From Candolleomyces eurysporus (taxonomy: Eukaryota; Basidiomycota; Agaricomycetes; Agaricales; Psathyrellaceae): DNA of 64,000 nucleotides. Below, one piece after another: positions 33,338-44,657 of the stretch (position 1 is the first letter of the stretch; every line of letters starts with the position of its first letter). Made by a program: the position numbers and the translations under genes. The notes under the pieces are model-generated. The model saw nothing but the letters and a program-made list of their open reading frames with translations. It searched no databases and was not told where the DNA came from. The DNA lies in the NCBI GenBank assembly GCA_027579435.1, contig JANBPK010000942.1:1-64000 (forward strand), given 5' to 3'.

Positions 33338-35079
33338 CATGGAGAGAGCAAGTAAGGGGCTCATGCGCTGCACACCATCTGCACAGGACTATTGCGAGGA
33401 CGGTCACTGCACGTTCATATCGTACTGGAACATGCTCGTGCTACACATGAATTACAGCATACATGTTTGTGCCATTTCCAATCTACAGCAATGAATGAGG
33501 AAATGGTAACTCGGGGATGACGGGGAAACTAACGAGCCTCGTACGCACGCCTCACACAAGGCCCAATATTTCTCACAAATGAAGAGGGCTTGTATCTCAG
33601 GTTCGCGCGTGGAAGCTACGAAGAGCAGGAACCCCCGGGATANCCCCCCACTGAATCCAACCCACACTTGTGTTAACTTTCTTCCGCGGCACACGCAGTA
33701 ACATTTTCGGGACGTAGATCCAGTGAAGCTGCGGCGACACTAATTTGTCACACTGAGTTGTATCACACCGACTTTAATTTCCGAGTTGCCAAGTCATGCA
33801 CCTTTTTCCCGCCCTCACCGTAGGCCTCGCCTCCCGTTGCTGTAAGTAGATCGAAGATGAAGATTCATCCTACAGCACTTCGAACTAATGACTGTATACA
33901 GCCCTTTTTATCCTATACATCCTTCCGGCATGCGTTGAGTGGCGAAATCGAGCGGCAAATCTGGCGCCAACAGGCGAACGGTGGACTGGCTGTGATACAG
34001 TCCGTCCGTTGCCAGCTCAACGTTCAACATATACCTCGGGGATGACGTCCCCGATGCCAGTTGCCCCTTGATCCAGGCTTAGGATGTACTCCTATTTGGC
34101 GTGTCTCCCGGAGGTCGAGGGCTGGTCCAAACGGTACGTTTCTTCATCGCCTCTCTTTTCGCACCGGCACATAGCCATGGGAGAAGTCGCCCAGAAGCCT
34201 GAACGTTGATGACAGGTGTACCCGGGATTGCTCCTAGCACTGACCATGGATCAACAGCTTCAACACGATGTTGGACAGCAACGTCAGGATAACCGCATGG
34301 CGCAGGAACACAACGAGCCACGCCCTCGACGAGCTGTTCAGCCTGGCACCCCTCGCCCTTTCCACCCATTCCATCCACCAGCAATCATGTTGCTATCTTC
34401 ACCCTTGCAGTCCCGCCACCAGCAAGGTCCCGGTTAAGCTTGCCCGCCGTTGGTCGCAGGATTGCTGTGCCTCATCTGTGACGTCTCCCGACTGCGTGAC
34501 ATACGGAGCAGCATCCTTGGCCAGATCGCAACCGCAGCAACCACAGGTCTAGACTGTCATCTCAGACGGCACACCATCTCTTTTGATCGGTTCCGCAAGC
34601 TGAAATCCAAATGAAGAACCAAAATAGGTGCAGTGTTGCAGGTTTTGAGCGAGAGATAGGATTGAGATCGTTGGGGTGTGTATGTGGTCGTGATAGAGAC
34701 GGACAGAGGTTTGGAAGGTGCGTCTCAACCGTATACTGAAGATTCGCAAGAGGCTTATTGGCCAGTATGGAACAGATATCCCTTTCGATTGCTCTGGCGG
34801 TCGTTTACGCCATCGAGGTCGACATCGCTCTCTCTACAAATACCAGTGAGGTACGGATCTACGACGCTCCCTCTCAAGAGCATGGCTGCTGTTGGAACGG
34901 GTCCGCTAAGTGCCCCGAGTCTGGACGAAGTGGAGAATTAGGTCCCGTCGCAGCTACCAACAACAAAAACGCAGTATCGACAGTCACGAAAATACAACGC
35001 AAGTTCTGGCGTGCTTTAAGAGCGGCGAGGGGTTCTTTATGGGTATTCAAATCACTTCCAACGGCGACTTGACGAAACC
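33338..35079. other. Intergenic, no confident gene
   Basis: Several short overlapping frames on both strands without domains. The frame at 34758-35072 leads into the gamma-lyase relic but does not resemble that enzyme before about 35080. Confidence 0.35.
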
Positions 35080-36225
35080 TAAAACACGCTCCGATGCCTT
35101 TGACACCCTATCCGTCCTCGTTGGCTCGTCTCCTGACCCATCCACAAGCGCCGTCATCCCTGCCATTTCAGCATTGGGAGTACTGCGACGCGGCTTGCCA
35201 TCCAAGCACCTGGGCAGGGGAGTTCACGTTCTGAGCGTGAGCGATGTGTACGGCGGAACATATCGTTATTTCAAGAGAGTTGCAAGCGATGTTGAAGGCT
35301 TGAGGTGACGCCGTTGGATTTGGAGAACGTGGACGAGGAGGCCATCACAGAGAACATTCGGGAGAATACCGGTAAGTGCTCTCAGCATTTGACGGTCTTC
35401 TGTCATTTTGATCTGTCGTCTTTGGCTCACCTGGCTCGAATCACCAACAGATCCGACTGTGAAGTTCATGGGTGTATCCCAAATCGCCCACTCTCTCCCT
35501 TCTCAGCCACTCTTGTTCGTCGACAACACCCTCGTCTTGCCGTTCTACTCTTCGCTGCTACCTTCTGGAGCCAACGTCGCGCTCGCTCTGGAAATATGTC
35601 GATGGCCATGCGGATGCCGTGGTTGTCCCTCAATCATCGTCCGAGAAAACACATGGTTCAAAGACAAGTTGTTTCCTCCCAAACACCACAGGGGGCATCC
35701 CTAGTCCGTACAACTGCTCGCTTGCTTAACGCGGCGCAAAAACGTTGGTTTTACGTATGCGCCAACAGGTAGAACGCACTCAACATCACTATACTCCTGA
35801 ATTCTGATCCTCGAGTGAAGGTGATGTACCCCAAACTCGAAGGCAGCAAGAGGTACGACGCGGCGTGTGGGAGCTTCAGCGCGCATGCCAGGAGGTGTTT
35901 GAGGAGGGCGGTCTGTTGCGGGATCTCCACCATACGTTGTCGTCGTCACCCGCACCTGGAGTCAGGTTCCATTTCAGTGGTATGATGTCGTTTAGGCTCC
36001 CCACCCACGCACTCGCTCTCGCTCTGCTTACCTCGACACGACCATTCGGTCTCGCTGAGTCCCTTGTAGGAGTCGAGACCCTCTGAGCACCCTGCGAATG
36101 TGACGCATGCAGGTATTCCAAGGAAGAGAGTGGCCTTGGGGATTACGGACGCACTTGTCAGGCTGAGTGCTGGGGCTGAGGACGCCGAACGTGGGTCGAC
36201 GATGTGAGGCCGGCGTTGGAGATGC
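35080..36225 (+). pseudogene. Cystathionine gamma-lyase pseudogene
   Basis: Blocks of the PLP-dependent Cys/Met-metabolism family appear in order but in shifting frames: SSPDPSTSAVIPAIS, HVLSVSDVYGGTYRYFKRVA, TWLESPTDPTVKFMG, LLFVDNTLVLPFYSS, SLWKYVDGHADAVV (PLP lysine codon 35592-35594), NTTGGIPSPYNC, VKVMYPKLE, FGLAESLVGVE and VTHAGIP. Between the first two blocks about 50 residues of the usual enzyme are missing, and stops fall at, for example, 35728 and in the C-terminal blocks. In the intact enzyme this fold cleaves cystathionine to cysteine. The relic's 3' end runs into a duplicated piece of the neighbouring gene at about 36225. Confidence 0.75.
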
Positions 36226-36690
36226 TGGTGAAGGGGCTGAAGGTGGAACATGGAAGGTGGGTGGAGGAAGAGAGGAGGTGGACTGCGCCATACTTTGCTT
36301 GAATTTCAGATGACATGGGTAAAGAGAGTTGATTAGGATGTAGGGACCTAAACATGGATACAGGTCGCTGCAAGGCACACTCCATAGTTTCTTGAGTATA
36401 GATGCACAGGTGATAACGATGTAACGTCCTGCATTTGTTCATGTAAAGTCCGCCAACACCTGGCAGACAGAATCGCCAAGGTCCTGCGCAACCAATCAGC
36501 CTCGTCCGGCACGCCGCTCGCAAGCATACTAAAACGCACCTCGAACCAGAGGTAAAAAGTCTTCTAATACGACCCGACAATCACTTCAACCTCGTGGCCG
36601 ATCCTCATCCTAAAGTAGACCCATCTGGGCTTCCTGGTCTCGACCGCAGCGTAAAACCGCAAAAGATGATGAGGGCAAGCCGGGCCCTGG
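36226..36690. repeat. Truncated duplicate of the 3' end of the 36.9-38.1 kb gene
   Basis: Matches 38038-38540: the last 26 or so codons (LVKGLKVEHGRWVEEERRW, then TAPYFA and stop), the 3' flank (CAGGTCGCTGCAAGGC, CATAGTTTCTTGAGTATAGA, GCAACCAATCAGCCTCGTCC) and the end of the convergent minus-strand gene (RKPRWVYFRM to GSY). It lies directly upstream of the full gene. Confidence 0.85.
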
Positions 36691-36906
36691 GTGATCGTAC
36701 TTGCCGTTGCAGCGCCTGCAACTAGCGCCTGCGGTTCCGACAAGGTCCGAGGTGACTCAGTTGTTGTCATGGTCACATATCCATTTCTTCTTTTCTTCAC
36801 AGTCCAGCATCCGTCATCACGCAACAACCACCTTGGTTGCTTCTCCTCTCATTCGTCAAGCTCAGCTCAGGAATGAGACACCGATAACGACACGCCGCGT
36901 AGCACA

Positions 36907-38115
36907 ATGCACCAAGAACACAACATACCTTGGACGCTCCTCTCGAAACATATCAAATTTATTAGAGAACATAAAGGCTATACGCCCTGCGAGACTGGAT
37001 TTTTCGTCAAGCACCCGTCTTCTTCATCTTCCTCTGTTCTTTCCGTTGAGTCCTCATCGAGTACCGAAGGAAAACTCGGAACAAGTCAAAGTCAACTCGC
37101 AAAGGACCTCAACCACTTTACACGCGTTTTCATATCCACAATCCGGACATTTTCAGAAACCGAACGGGCTAAATATCCGTCGCAAGAGTCCATTCAATCG
37201 CAAGAGTTTCCGGTAGAAGGCAAGGTGATCTATCCGGACGAGTTGAAAGCCTTGTACCCCGAGTTCTTGGATGACGAGAGACAGAAAATCGAGAGTTGGA
37301 TGAAAAGGGTCCATAGAAGCGAAGGAGAGGTCGTCAGCGGAAGAGGAAAAGGAAAAGGAACGTACTCTACATCTCACGGAGACCTTGCAGATGTGGTAAA
37401 AATCCTTTTCCTTCCGTCGATTTCGACTGCAGCATCAGCATCTACAGAGTCCGCTCCGCAAGCAAAGGCGAAACCAAAGTCGAGATCACCAGCAGAGCCG
37501 AGCCTCGAAATTCTCCTCGCACTCGCCAACCATCCCTCGGTTCCCCTGGGCACCCTGCACTACCTCTCATGGGGCCACCATTTCGGCTGGTCTCGCGTGA
37601 TGGAGTCCGCCCTCCGCGCCTACATCCTCCTCAACCTGATATTCGCAGTATCTTCGGAATCCGACAAAGCGCACAACGAGTTGATGGTGAAAGGCGGGTA
37701 CAAGGACATCGGATCGTATAAAGGGATGATAAGGGGAGAGATGTGGAGTATGGACTACCCCGCTCAGCAGGTCCCGCACAAGAGGTTTTGGGAGGGGTGT
37801 CGAGATATCGAGGTCGCTAGTCTGTCAAGTTCCTCTTCCTCGCACGGGTCCTCGTACTCGACCAAGTCAGGAGGTCGACTCGGCGAGGACTTTGTCCCTC
37901 TCATGCACCTAGACATGCACCATCTCGACGAGTACCTCAAGCTCAATTTCGCGCTGCTGTACAAGTACGATATGGTGCTGCGGGAGTGCGGGATGGAACC
38001 TGAGTGGGAGAGGGAGATTGTGGGCTTGATGGGGTATTTGGTGAAGGGGCTGAAGACGGAACATGGAAGGTGGGTAGAGGAAGAGAGGAGGTGGACTACG
38101 CCATACTTCGTTTGA
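36907..38115 (+). CDS. Uncharacterised protein, intact tandem copy
   Basis: Single-exon ORF of 402 codons (MHQEHNIPWTLLSKHIKFI). The protein looks soluble and mostly helical, with low-complexity Ser runs near residues 38-55 and 312-325 and a Lys/Pro/Ala linker near 190-200. Conserved-looking blocks: LAKDLNHFTRVFISTIRTF, LYPEFLDDERQKIESWMKR, LHYLSWGHHFGWSRVMESAL and MHLDMHHLDEYLKLNFALLY. No signal peptide or domain recognised. A truncated 3' duplicate lies about 0.7 kb upstream, so this is the surviving copy of a tandem duplication. The product tail EEERRWTTPYFV overlaps no other gene; the convergent gene ends 287 bases downstream. Confidence 0.75.
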   Translation: MHQEHNIPWTLLSKHIKFIREHKGYTPCETGFFVKHPSSSSSSVLSVESSSSTEGKLGTSQSQLAKDLNHFTRVFISTIRTFSETERAKYPSQESIQSQEFPVEGKVIYPDELKALYPEFLDDERQKIESWMKRVHRSEGEVVSGRGKGKGTYSTSHGDLADVVKILFLPSISTAASASTESAPQAKAKPKSRSPAEPSLEILLALANHPSVPLGTLHYLSWGHHFGWSRVMESALRAYILLNLIFAVSSESDKAHNELMVKGGYKDIGSYKGMIRGEMWSMDYPAQQVPHKRFWEGCRDIEVASLSSSSSSHGSSYSTKSGGRLGEDFVPLMHLDMHHLDEYLKLNFALLYKYDMVLRECGMEPEWEREIVGLMGYLVKGLKTEHGRWVEEERRWTTPYFV

Positions 38116-38540
38116 ATTTCAGGTGTGGCTGGGTGAAGGGAGTCAATTGGGACGTAAGCGGGTCAATATGGGTACAGGTCGCTGCAAGGCGAATTCAAGT
38201 CCATAGTTTCTTGAGTATAGATGTACAGGTGATACGATGCAACATCCTGCGTTTGTGGCAGGTGATACGAACTATGGATGTAAACGTCCGTCAATACCTG
38301 GCAGACACAATCGCCAAGCTCCTGCGCAACCAATCAGCCTCGTCCAGCCCACCGTCCACAGATATAATAAAACGCACGTAAAACCAGAGATAAAAGGTCC
38401 TTTAATACGACCCGTCAACCACTTTGACCTCCTCGCTCATCCCCATCCTGAAGAAGACCCATATCGGCTTCCTGGCCTCGAACGCAGCGCAAATCAAGGA
38501 GACGTAAAAGATGATGAGGGAAAGCCAGGCCCAGAGCGAC
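38038..38540. repeat. Source copy of the 36226-36690 duplicate
   Basis: Covers the end of the 402-codon gene, the intergenic spacer and the last exon of the convergent minus-strand gene. Both copies keep the same order and orientation. Confidence 0.85.
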
Positions 38541-38843
38541 GGTGGTCGGCGGTTGAACGGTGATCCACTTTGAAGGTTCTGATAGCTTCTCTTGTCTCTC
38601 TCATTGGTGGATTGAGAGTGGGACGTATTTGATGTCGTCTCCGTCTGGAGAGTAAGGAGGAGCAGGTGAGGATGAGCGTGAGGAGAGCTCGGATGTAGGG
38701 AGGAGCTCGTATTTGGATTGCGCAATAGGTGAGTCTTGAATGAATGGATTAGGGAATGAACGAGTGATAGGGTGGAGGGCAAGTACAAGGAGTGGAGGAG
38801 ATGAGCTGCCAGTGTGCGCCCGTCGAAAGCGGCCTACAGACAT
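38402..38843 (-). CDS. Small single-pass membrane protein, uncharacterised
   Basis: The frame at 38843-38601 (MSVGRFRRAHTG, then YELLPTSELSSRSSSPAPPY and DDIKY) and the frame at about 38580-38402 (NLQSGSPFNRRPPSLW, SLIIFYVSLICAAFEARKP, VFFRMGMSEEVKVVDGSY) join if a 46-base intron with a weak GTCCCA donor and a TATCAG acceptor is removed. The result is a cytosolic-looking Ser/Pro-rich N-terminus, one membrane helix and a short tail. The tail is conserved in the truncated duplicate at 36564, which supports real coding of the last exon. Function unknown. Confidence 0.5.
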
Positions 38844-41193
38844 ATTATATGTATTGATCGCTCTGTCTCGCCTTGATCCACTGCTGAACGCTTAGTCCTT
38901 GCAGATGGTGGTCGACACGCAGGCAGATGGTTAATAATTACGAATGTGTATGCTCGACCCTTCATCGCTTCTTGGCGTCGTACGCTGATGACCTCGTTGT
39001 GACAACCTCAATGCGCTGAACGGGAAGAACACTAGAGAAGTTTCGTATTTCCCGACGAGGCACCTGTGAGTCCAGGATGATCCAGGTTCTGAAGGCGTTT
39101 TGGCATTAGGTGGGTGCAGGAACGAGCAGGATCGGCCAGGCGTCCGCTCGAAGACCGATGCGGACCGGACAGGCTATCAGAGGCTCTCGGGCCGATCGGA
39201 CGTTCTCTCATCCACTCATCTCCTCCATCTTCGGTCATAACAACCGTCCAGAGAGAGGCTCTTCTACGCTAGATCGGCGCCATTCTGTCATCGCCAATGG
39301 GTCTGCTATGCGCAATGGCTGCCCCAAGTTCTTAGTCAGGATTCAACTCAAAATGCGTTGGCCTGCCTTCGTGGGCGGGGTGTGCTGTTAGTGAGTNCCC
39401 TGGCCCTTTCCTCCAGCGCGAGCGTTGCTGATGATATCACCATGATCCTCCCCAGTCGACACTGTGCTTTATGCCTTGACTCGTGGCCGTCGGCTGTACG
39501 GCTCTTGGCCGACCACGGATGCCCGCGATGGCCACCTGCTCACCGCCGACACCATCGCCTGACGACCTCTACCCTGTCGCCCTGTTTTGCGATCCATGCG
39601 GACCCCACTGTTTCCACCACTCAACCACCGCTACTACCAAGGCCCTACTTCGTCGTAACCCCTCCAACACCAGGCATACGATGGGTGAACGGCCATGTGA
39701 ACGTCGACTTCCGATAGACGACAGGCCTCTTGGGCGGCATACCTAAAGTCGGCTGGGAAGCGTGCATGGGTTGATTTTTGTAGCGGAGAATGGTAGGTGC
39801 TGTTCCTTGCTTCCGTTCCTAGTCTTGGATCCCCCAGCCTATTCCCCCGTACGCTCCCGTTGATTCCTCTTACCCTTGCTCCTTTCCTTTCTCTCTCCTT
39901 TGCTGGAGACTGACCCCTTAGTACCTCCTTTCGCTCCCGCCTATGCTCCCTATTCGTTCTTTGCCTCCCTTCCTATCGTCACAACTCCCGACTAACCAGC
40001 GCCGTTCTCTCCCCTCACAGTCCCAGGCAAGCCAACATCAAACATATGCCGGGGACGACGACGTCCTCGCATTCATGAACTCGAACCACGGCGTCCTTAA
40101 AGGCACTTCCCAACGCTTCACAATCCTACCGGCTCCGACGAGTGCACCGATGGCGCCTGTGGACAAGGCTGCGACGGTTGCGGGCTAAACTCGACAGCTT
40201 CTGTTCCCTGGAATGCGGGTTGCAGATTCACGGTAGCAATGGGTTTGGTCAGTTGGTGCGGTGTGGCTGTCGTTGGCGTAGGGAAACGAAGTCTGGATCG
40301 ACGTTCACTCGGGAAGGAGCGGATGGGTTACGGCNGGGCGCGTGGATGGAGACCAGGAAGCGCCTTGGAGTTGCGTGGTGTGTGGCTCGTTCCGTCGGGT
40401 GTTGGCTTCGTGGGATTGGGTGAGGGCCGAGGGTATGGTGGATTTAGATGTCCCTCCCTTGGCTCCTTCACTAGCGGCCGACCTCCATCGCTCCTACCCG
40501 GGCGTTCACTCTATCTCCGTTCCCGCGCTTTCTGCCTCTCAACCATTCCCGACCCTTCCCCCAATCTCAGTCGGCTGTCCAACCGAGCAACTCGTTCATG
40601 TTGCTTCCCTTCAAATCCTTCCTTTCTCTCAGGTTCGTGTCCTTGCCTTTTGTTTCGTTGGTGGCAACAACCGATGCCTCGAGGAATCCATTTCGAGCTT
40701 TTCAATCTCGTTAAACTACTTACCACTTTACTTGACTACTTATAGTCTTCTCTTCTCTTTTCTTTCTGTCAATATTTTTCGCATTCTGTGCTCNTTTTTC
40801 GAGTCCATATCACGTTTCTCTAAAAATACATCCATCTTAATTACATCCGTGCACGCGTGTGCATCTTGCAGAGGACGTATGCCTCTCAGCGTAGGGAGCG
40901 AGGGAGGTGGGCGCTCAGGAACATTATAGCCTGACGCCATGTCAAGCGGTGTGTCGTCGGCGGTAGGGTCGGTACCTAGGCGCCGTCGATCTGAACGACA
41001 ACTAGACCTCACTACTCATATTTTAGACGGCCAAGGCAGTGCTCGACTTCTTTAACAGCACATCACCACGTGGGAGCCTGGCTTCCCAACACGATCTCGA
41101 GCGGCAGGCCCGTATTGACTGCTTCGACCACTACTTCCACCATCCTCGTTCACGATCCCTTCGACGTTACTTCATACTACTAGTGAACTGCGC
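38844..41193. other. Intergenic with pyrimidine-rich tracts
   Basis: No confident gene. Strongly C/T-rich plus strand at about 39790-40020 and 40440-40740, resembling fungal promoter or leader DNA but with no matching gene start nearby. A Cys-rich reading near 40130-40230 (DECTDGACGQGCDGCG) is too short to call. N's at 39397, 40335 and 40794. Confidence 0.35.
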
Positions 41194-44100
41194 ATGGATC
41201 CCCCAAGAAGGCCTCGTCGCCGGGATGAAGCCAAGGAGCTTCTCAGGGTTCCCGTGAAGTTCTTCAAAGAACGTTTCGGTTCTCGCACACCCTCTCCATC
41301 TCGCTCTCGGCCTACCCCCCGTCCCGAAGTTGCGGGAGATATAGTCACCAGCTCTCAAGTCAGCCTCAATGCCTCTACAGCCAATGCACCGACCGAAGAT
41401 ACCAATCGCGGCGAAATCCAAACGAGGCTCGCAAGCAAGATCTACGAAAGCGTCAAGACCACGCTCCGGAAGGTGGTCGAAGTATCGGAGGTGTTTCCTC
41501 CGTTGAAGAGCGTCGCTGCAGGGCTGTTGGTCATTTGCGATACAATCGATGTGAGTCCTTCCACTAACGAGATGCGATCTTCCGTATCAATCCATGAGTA
41601 GGCATATGACGAGAATAAGCAAGAATTCATCGAACTTCTCAAGAGGATGGAGGTATTGTCGAGAATCATGGACTCTTGTCCGTCCGATATTTCGCAAGAG
41701 GTGAAGGATCGTTTTGATGGACTGTTACGGTGAGAGCAGTTCGTTCATCCCGAAGGTCAACGTACTCAGCCCGTGCTGGATCGTGCAGGACCCTGGAGGA
41801 GAAACAAAAGATACTGAAAGCCAAAGTGGATCCGACCAGATCAGGAGTTGAACGCGTGATGCTCGCCCCGCAGGACAAGCAATTGGTGTTGAAGATTACG
41901 CAGGAAATTAGGTTCGCGATCGAGATAGCAATGGTGAGCTTTCTTTAGGTCATATTTGTGACGGCGACTCACAACCGTCTAGTTCGACGCGATCATCGAG
42001 AATAGGGCTCAGACCCTCCAGATTGTGAGAGGAATTAACTGGCTGAAGCAACGAATCGACGGTGTGTCTGGCTTCGTACCATCGGTTTCCGCTTCTCATA
42101 AGCCTCGAAAAATAGTAATCGACGACCACACCGGAACCATGCGGACTATCGAACGGACCGTTCAATCGCTGAAGAGATCCAGTACGTCCATCTAGCTCGT
42201 TCCTCATTTATCATAGTACTCAACCACGGATCAGATACTCTCCAGAAGCTAGGGGGTGTGGGAGGCGCAGAGTATAGCAACGCAAAACGAGGTCCCGGAT
42301 GCATCCCCGGATCTCGGGTGTCGCTACTGGCCATGTTGCTCATGTGGGCGACGGATCCGAGTTCCCCTCATCTGTTCTGGCTTAGCGGCCTCGCTGGGAC
42401 AGGAAAGACGACCGTGTCGAAGACCTTTTGTTCCCAGCTCCGCAACCGGGGGCTTCTGGGCGCGAGCTTCTTCTGTACGCTCAAAGAATCGGACAAGAGG
42501 GATGTGTATCTCATCATCCCCACCCTCGCGAGGATTCTGGCAGAAAAACGACCTACATTTGGCGATGCACTTGAAAGGATTCTCGAGTCTGATGACAGCT
42601 GCAGCAATCCAACGGAGATGGAGTTGCAAGACCAGTATCTGAAACTCATCCTCCTGCCTGCCGAGAAGACCTTCGCTGCTGACGAGCTTCTTGTGCTTGG
42701 TGTCGATGCTCTTGATGAGTGCGAGGATCAAGATGCTGTTAGGCTCTTCATTGCGGCAATTCTGTCGCAGAAGCCAACGATCCCACTCAAGTTCTTCCTT
42801 ACTAGCCGCCCCGAGATCTCTCTTCGGGAGTCATTTGAAACATCTACCCACCATGGGTGGCTCCGGCTCCATGACATTGAAGCTGACATTGTCAGAGCTG
42901 ATATACTGCTTTACCTGAATGACCGGTTCAAACGCATCCCAAGGGTGTATAACCACTATCAGGCAGAGTCAAACTGGCCACCTCCAGAGATTCAGACTAT
43001 TGTCAATGTCTCAGGAAGACTGTTCATCATTGCAGCCACTATGGCTGCATATATTTCAACATCTTCTGGGAATTGCTTGGAGAGGTTCCAGGAACTTGGC
43101 AAACCATCTTCGAATGTCCAGTTTTCTGACATTGAGGCTCTGTATGGCAGGATTCTAACTGAAGCATTCAAAGGCCTGGAACCAAGGGAGGCAGACATGA
43201 TATGCTCCTGCCTGTCCCTGCTTGTAACAGCCCAGAAGCCTCTTTCAGTGAGAACCTATGCTAAATTACATGGCAAGAATGCCACAGCAATTCGAGAAGC
43301 TTTCAAGTCTCTCCATTCTGTTGTCCAAGTACCTGATGAGGGTTGGGATGATACACCAATCTCAATTTTTCATGCATCCTTTGTTGACTACCTGACCTCA
43401 AAAAAGGTTCATGGCCAGCAATGGGCCATTGACAAATGTACTGCACATAGCCTGACAGCTGAGGCATGCTTCACACTCATGGACTCTGGGCTATCTTTTG
43501 GGATTTCTGGAGCCAAAACATCATATAAGCACAATGATGACCAACACACACCTCTGGCTATTGAATCTGCACTAGCTTATGTGTGCACAACTTGGGGAGA
43601 CCATGTTCTCTATGCGGGAGTCACCAAGCCACTGCAGCAGAGAATGCAGGAATTTGTGGAAACCAAAAAGGTTTTGTATTGGCTGGAAGCCCTGAGTGTG
43701 TTGAAGAATGTCAGCTATGCATTCAATACTCTCTGGCAACTCTCCAAGGTGAGTATATGATTAGTGAATGTGTGGCATGAAGTTGAAAAACTATACAGGA
43801 ACTAAGATCAACTGAACTTGGGCCATTGCTGAATGACGATTGGGGATTTTGTGCACAACTTTTCTACACCCATTGAGCACAGTGCTCCTCATTTGTACCT
43901 GTCAGCACTACCATTCTATGCTGCAACAGAACAGCCAGTGCAGGCACTTCTGGAAGCTGTGTCAGTTCCTATTATTCACCATAACTTGACTCAGAGACAA
44001 GTGGTATCAATGATACCGACACAACAAATGATTGGATCTGTTGTGTTCTCTCCCAATGGCAAATACATTGTCTCAGGCATGGAGACTGGGGCCATTGAGC

Positions 44101-44657
44101 TATGGCATGCTCAAACAGGACAGCCAGCTTTGGAGCCAATGACAGGGCATAGCAAAGGGGTCAGATCTGTTGCATTCTCTCCTGATGGCAAGTACATTGT
44201 CTCAGGCTCAGATGACAACACCATCAGGCTGTGGGATGCTCACACAGGACAGCCAGCCTTGGAGCCAATGACAGGGCATAGCAACCTGGTCACATCTGTT
44301 GCATTCTCTCCTGATGGCAAGTACATTGTCTCAGGCTCAGATGACAAGACCATCGGGCTGTGGGATGCTCACACAGGACAGCCAGCCTTGGATCCAATGA
44401 TAGGGCAAACCAATAATGTCACATCACAGCCACTTTGTCAGCAATTTCTGTTTCTCCACAACCATGTACCTAGGGCCTTTACACTCAATAGGGATGGTTG
44501 GGTCCAGAATGCACCAGGAGATCTTCTGCTCTGGGTTCCACCCTATTCTCAACCTGGCCTTCTTCTCAATCACAATCTTCTCATCATTGGAAACATTCAG
44601 CCCACCAAAGTTGAGCTTACCAATGCAGTTTATCATGGCTCTGACTGGCTCAAGTAA
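41194..44657 (+). CDS. NACHT-WD40 (NLR-like) protein, one frame break
   Basis: Exons joining in frame: 41194-41550, 41602-41729, 41789-41933, 41983-42061, 42116-42181, 42235-43748 and 43799-44657, with short GT-AG introns. Order: basic N-terminus, helical region (residues about 60-258), NACHT NTPase with Walker A GLAGTGKTT (about 310-318), Walker B LLVLGVDALDEC and the LTSRPE block, a helical STAND region, then three WD40 units and a tail (GWVQNAPGDLLLWVPPYSQP). Exon 7 needs one G removed from the GGGG at 43842-43845 to avoid an early stop; with that, about 1048 residues. NACHT-WD40 proteins are ligand-triggered switches; fungal examples control vegetative incompatibility. No effector domain recognised at the N-terminus. 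WD40 number is low for the family. The final AAGTAAGT could be a donor to a further exon. Confidence 0.8.

Noticed and set aside
34216..34560. Gln/Pro-rich ORFs before the gamma-lyase relic
   Set aside because: Overlapping frames on both strands of equal quality, and no resemblance to the lyase or any other family.
39358..40929. Overlapping ORFs of 119-195 codons in C/T-rich DNA
   Set aside because: Pyrimidine-rich tracts produce long open frames by chance; none shows a domain or consistent splice pattern.
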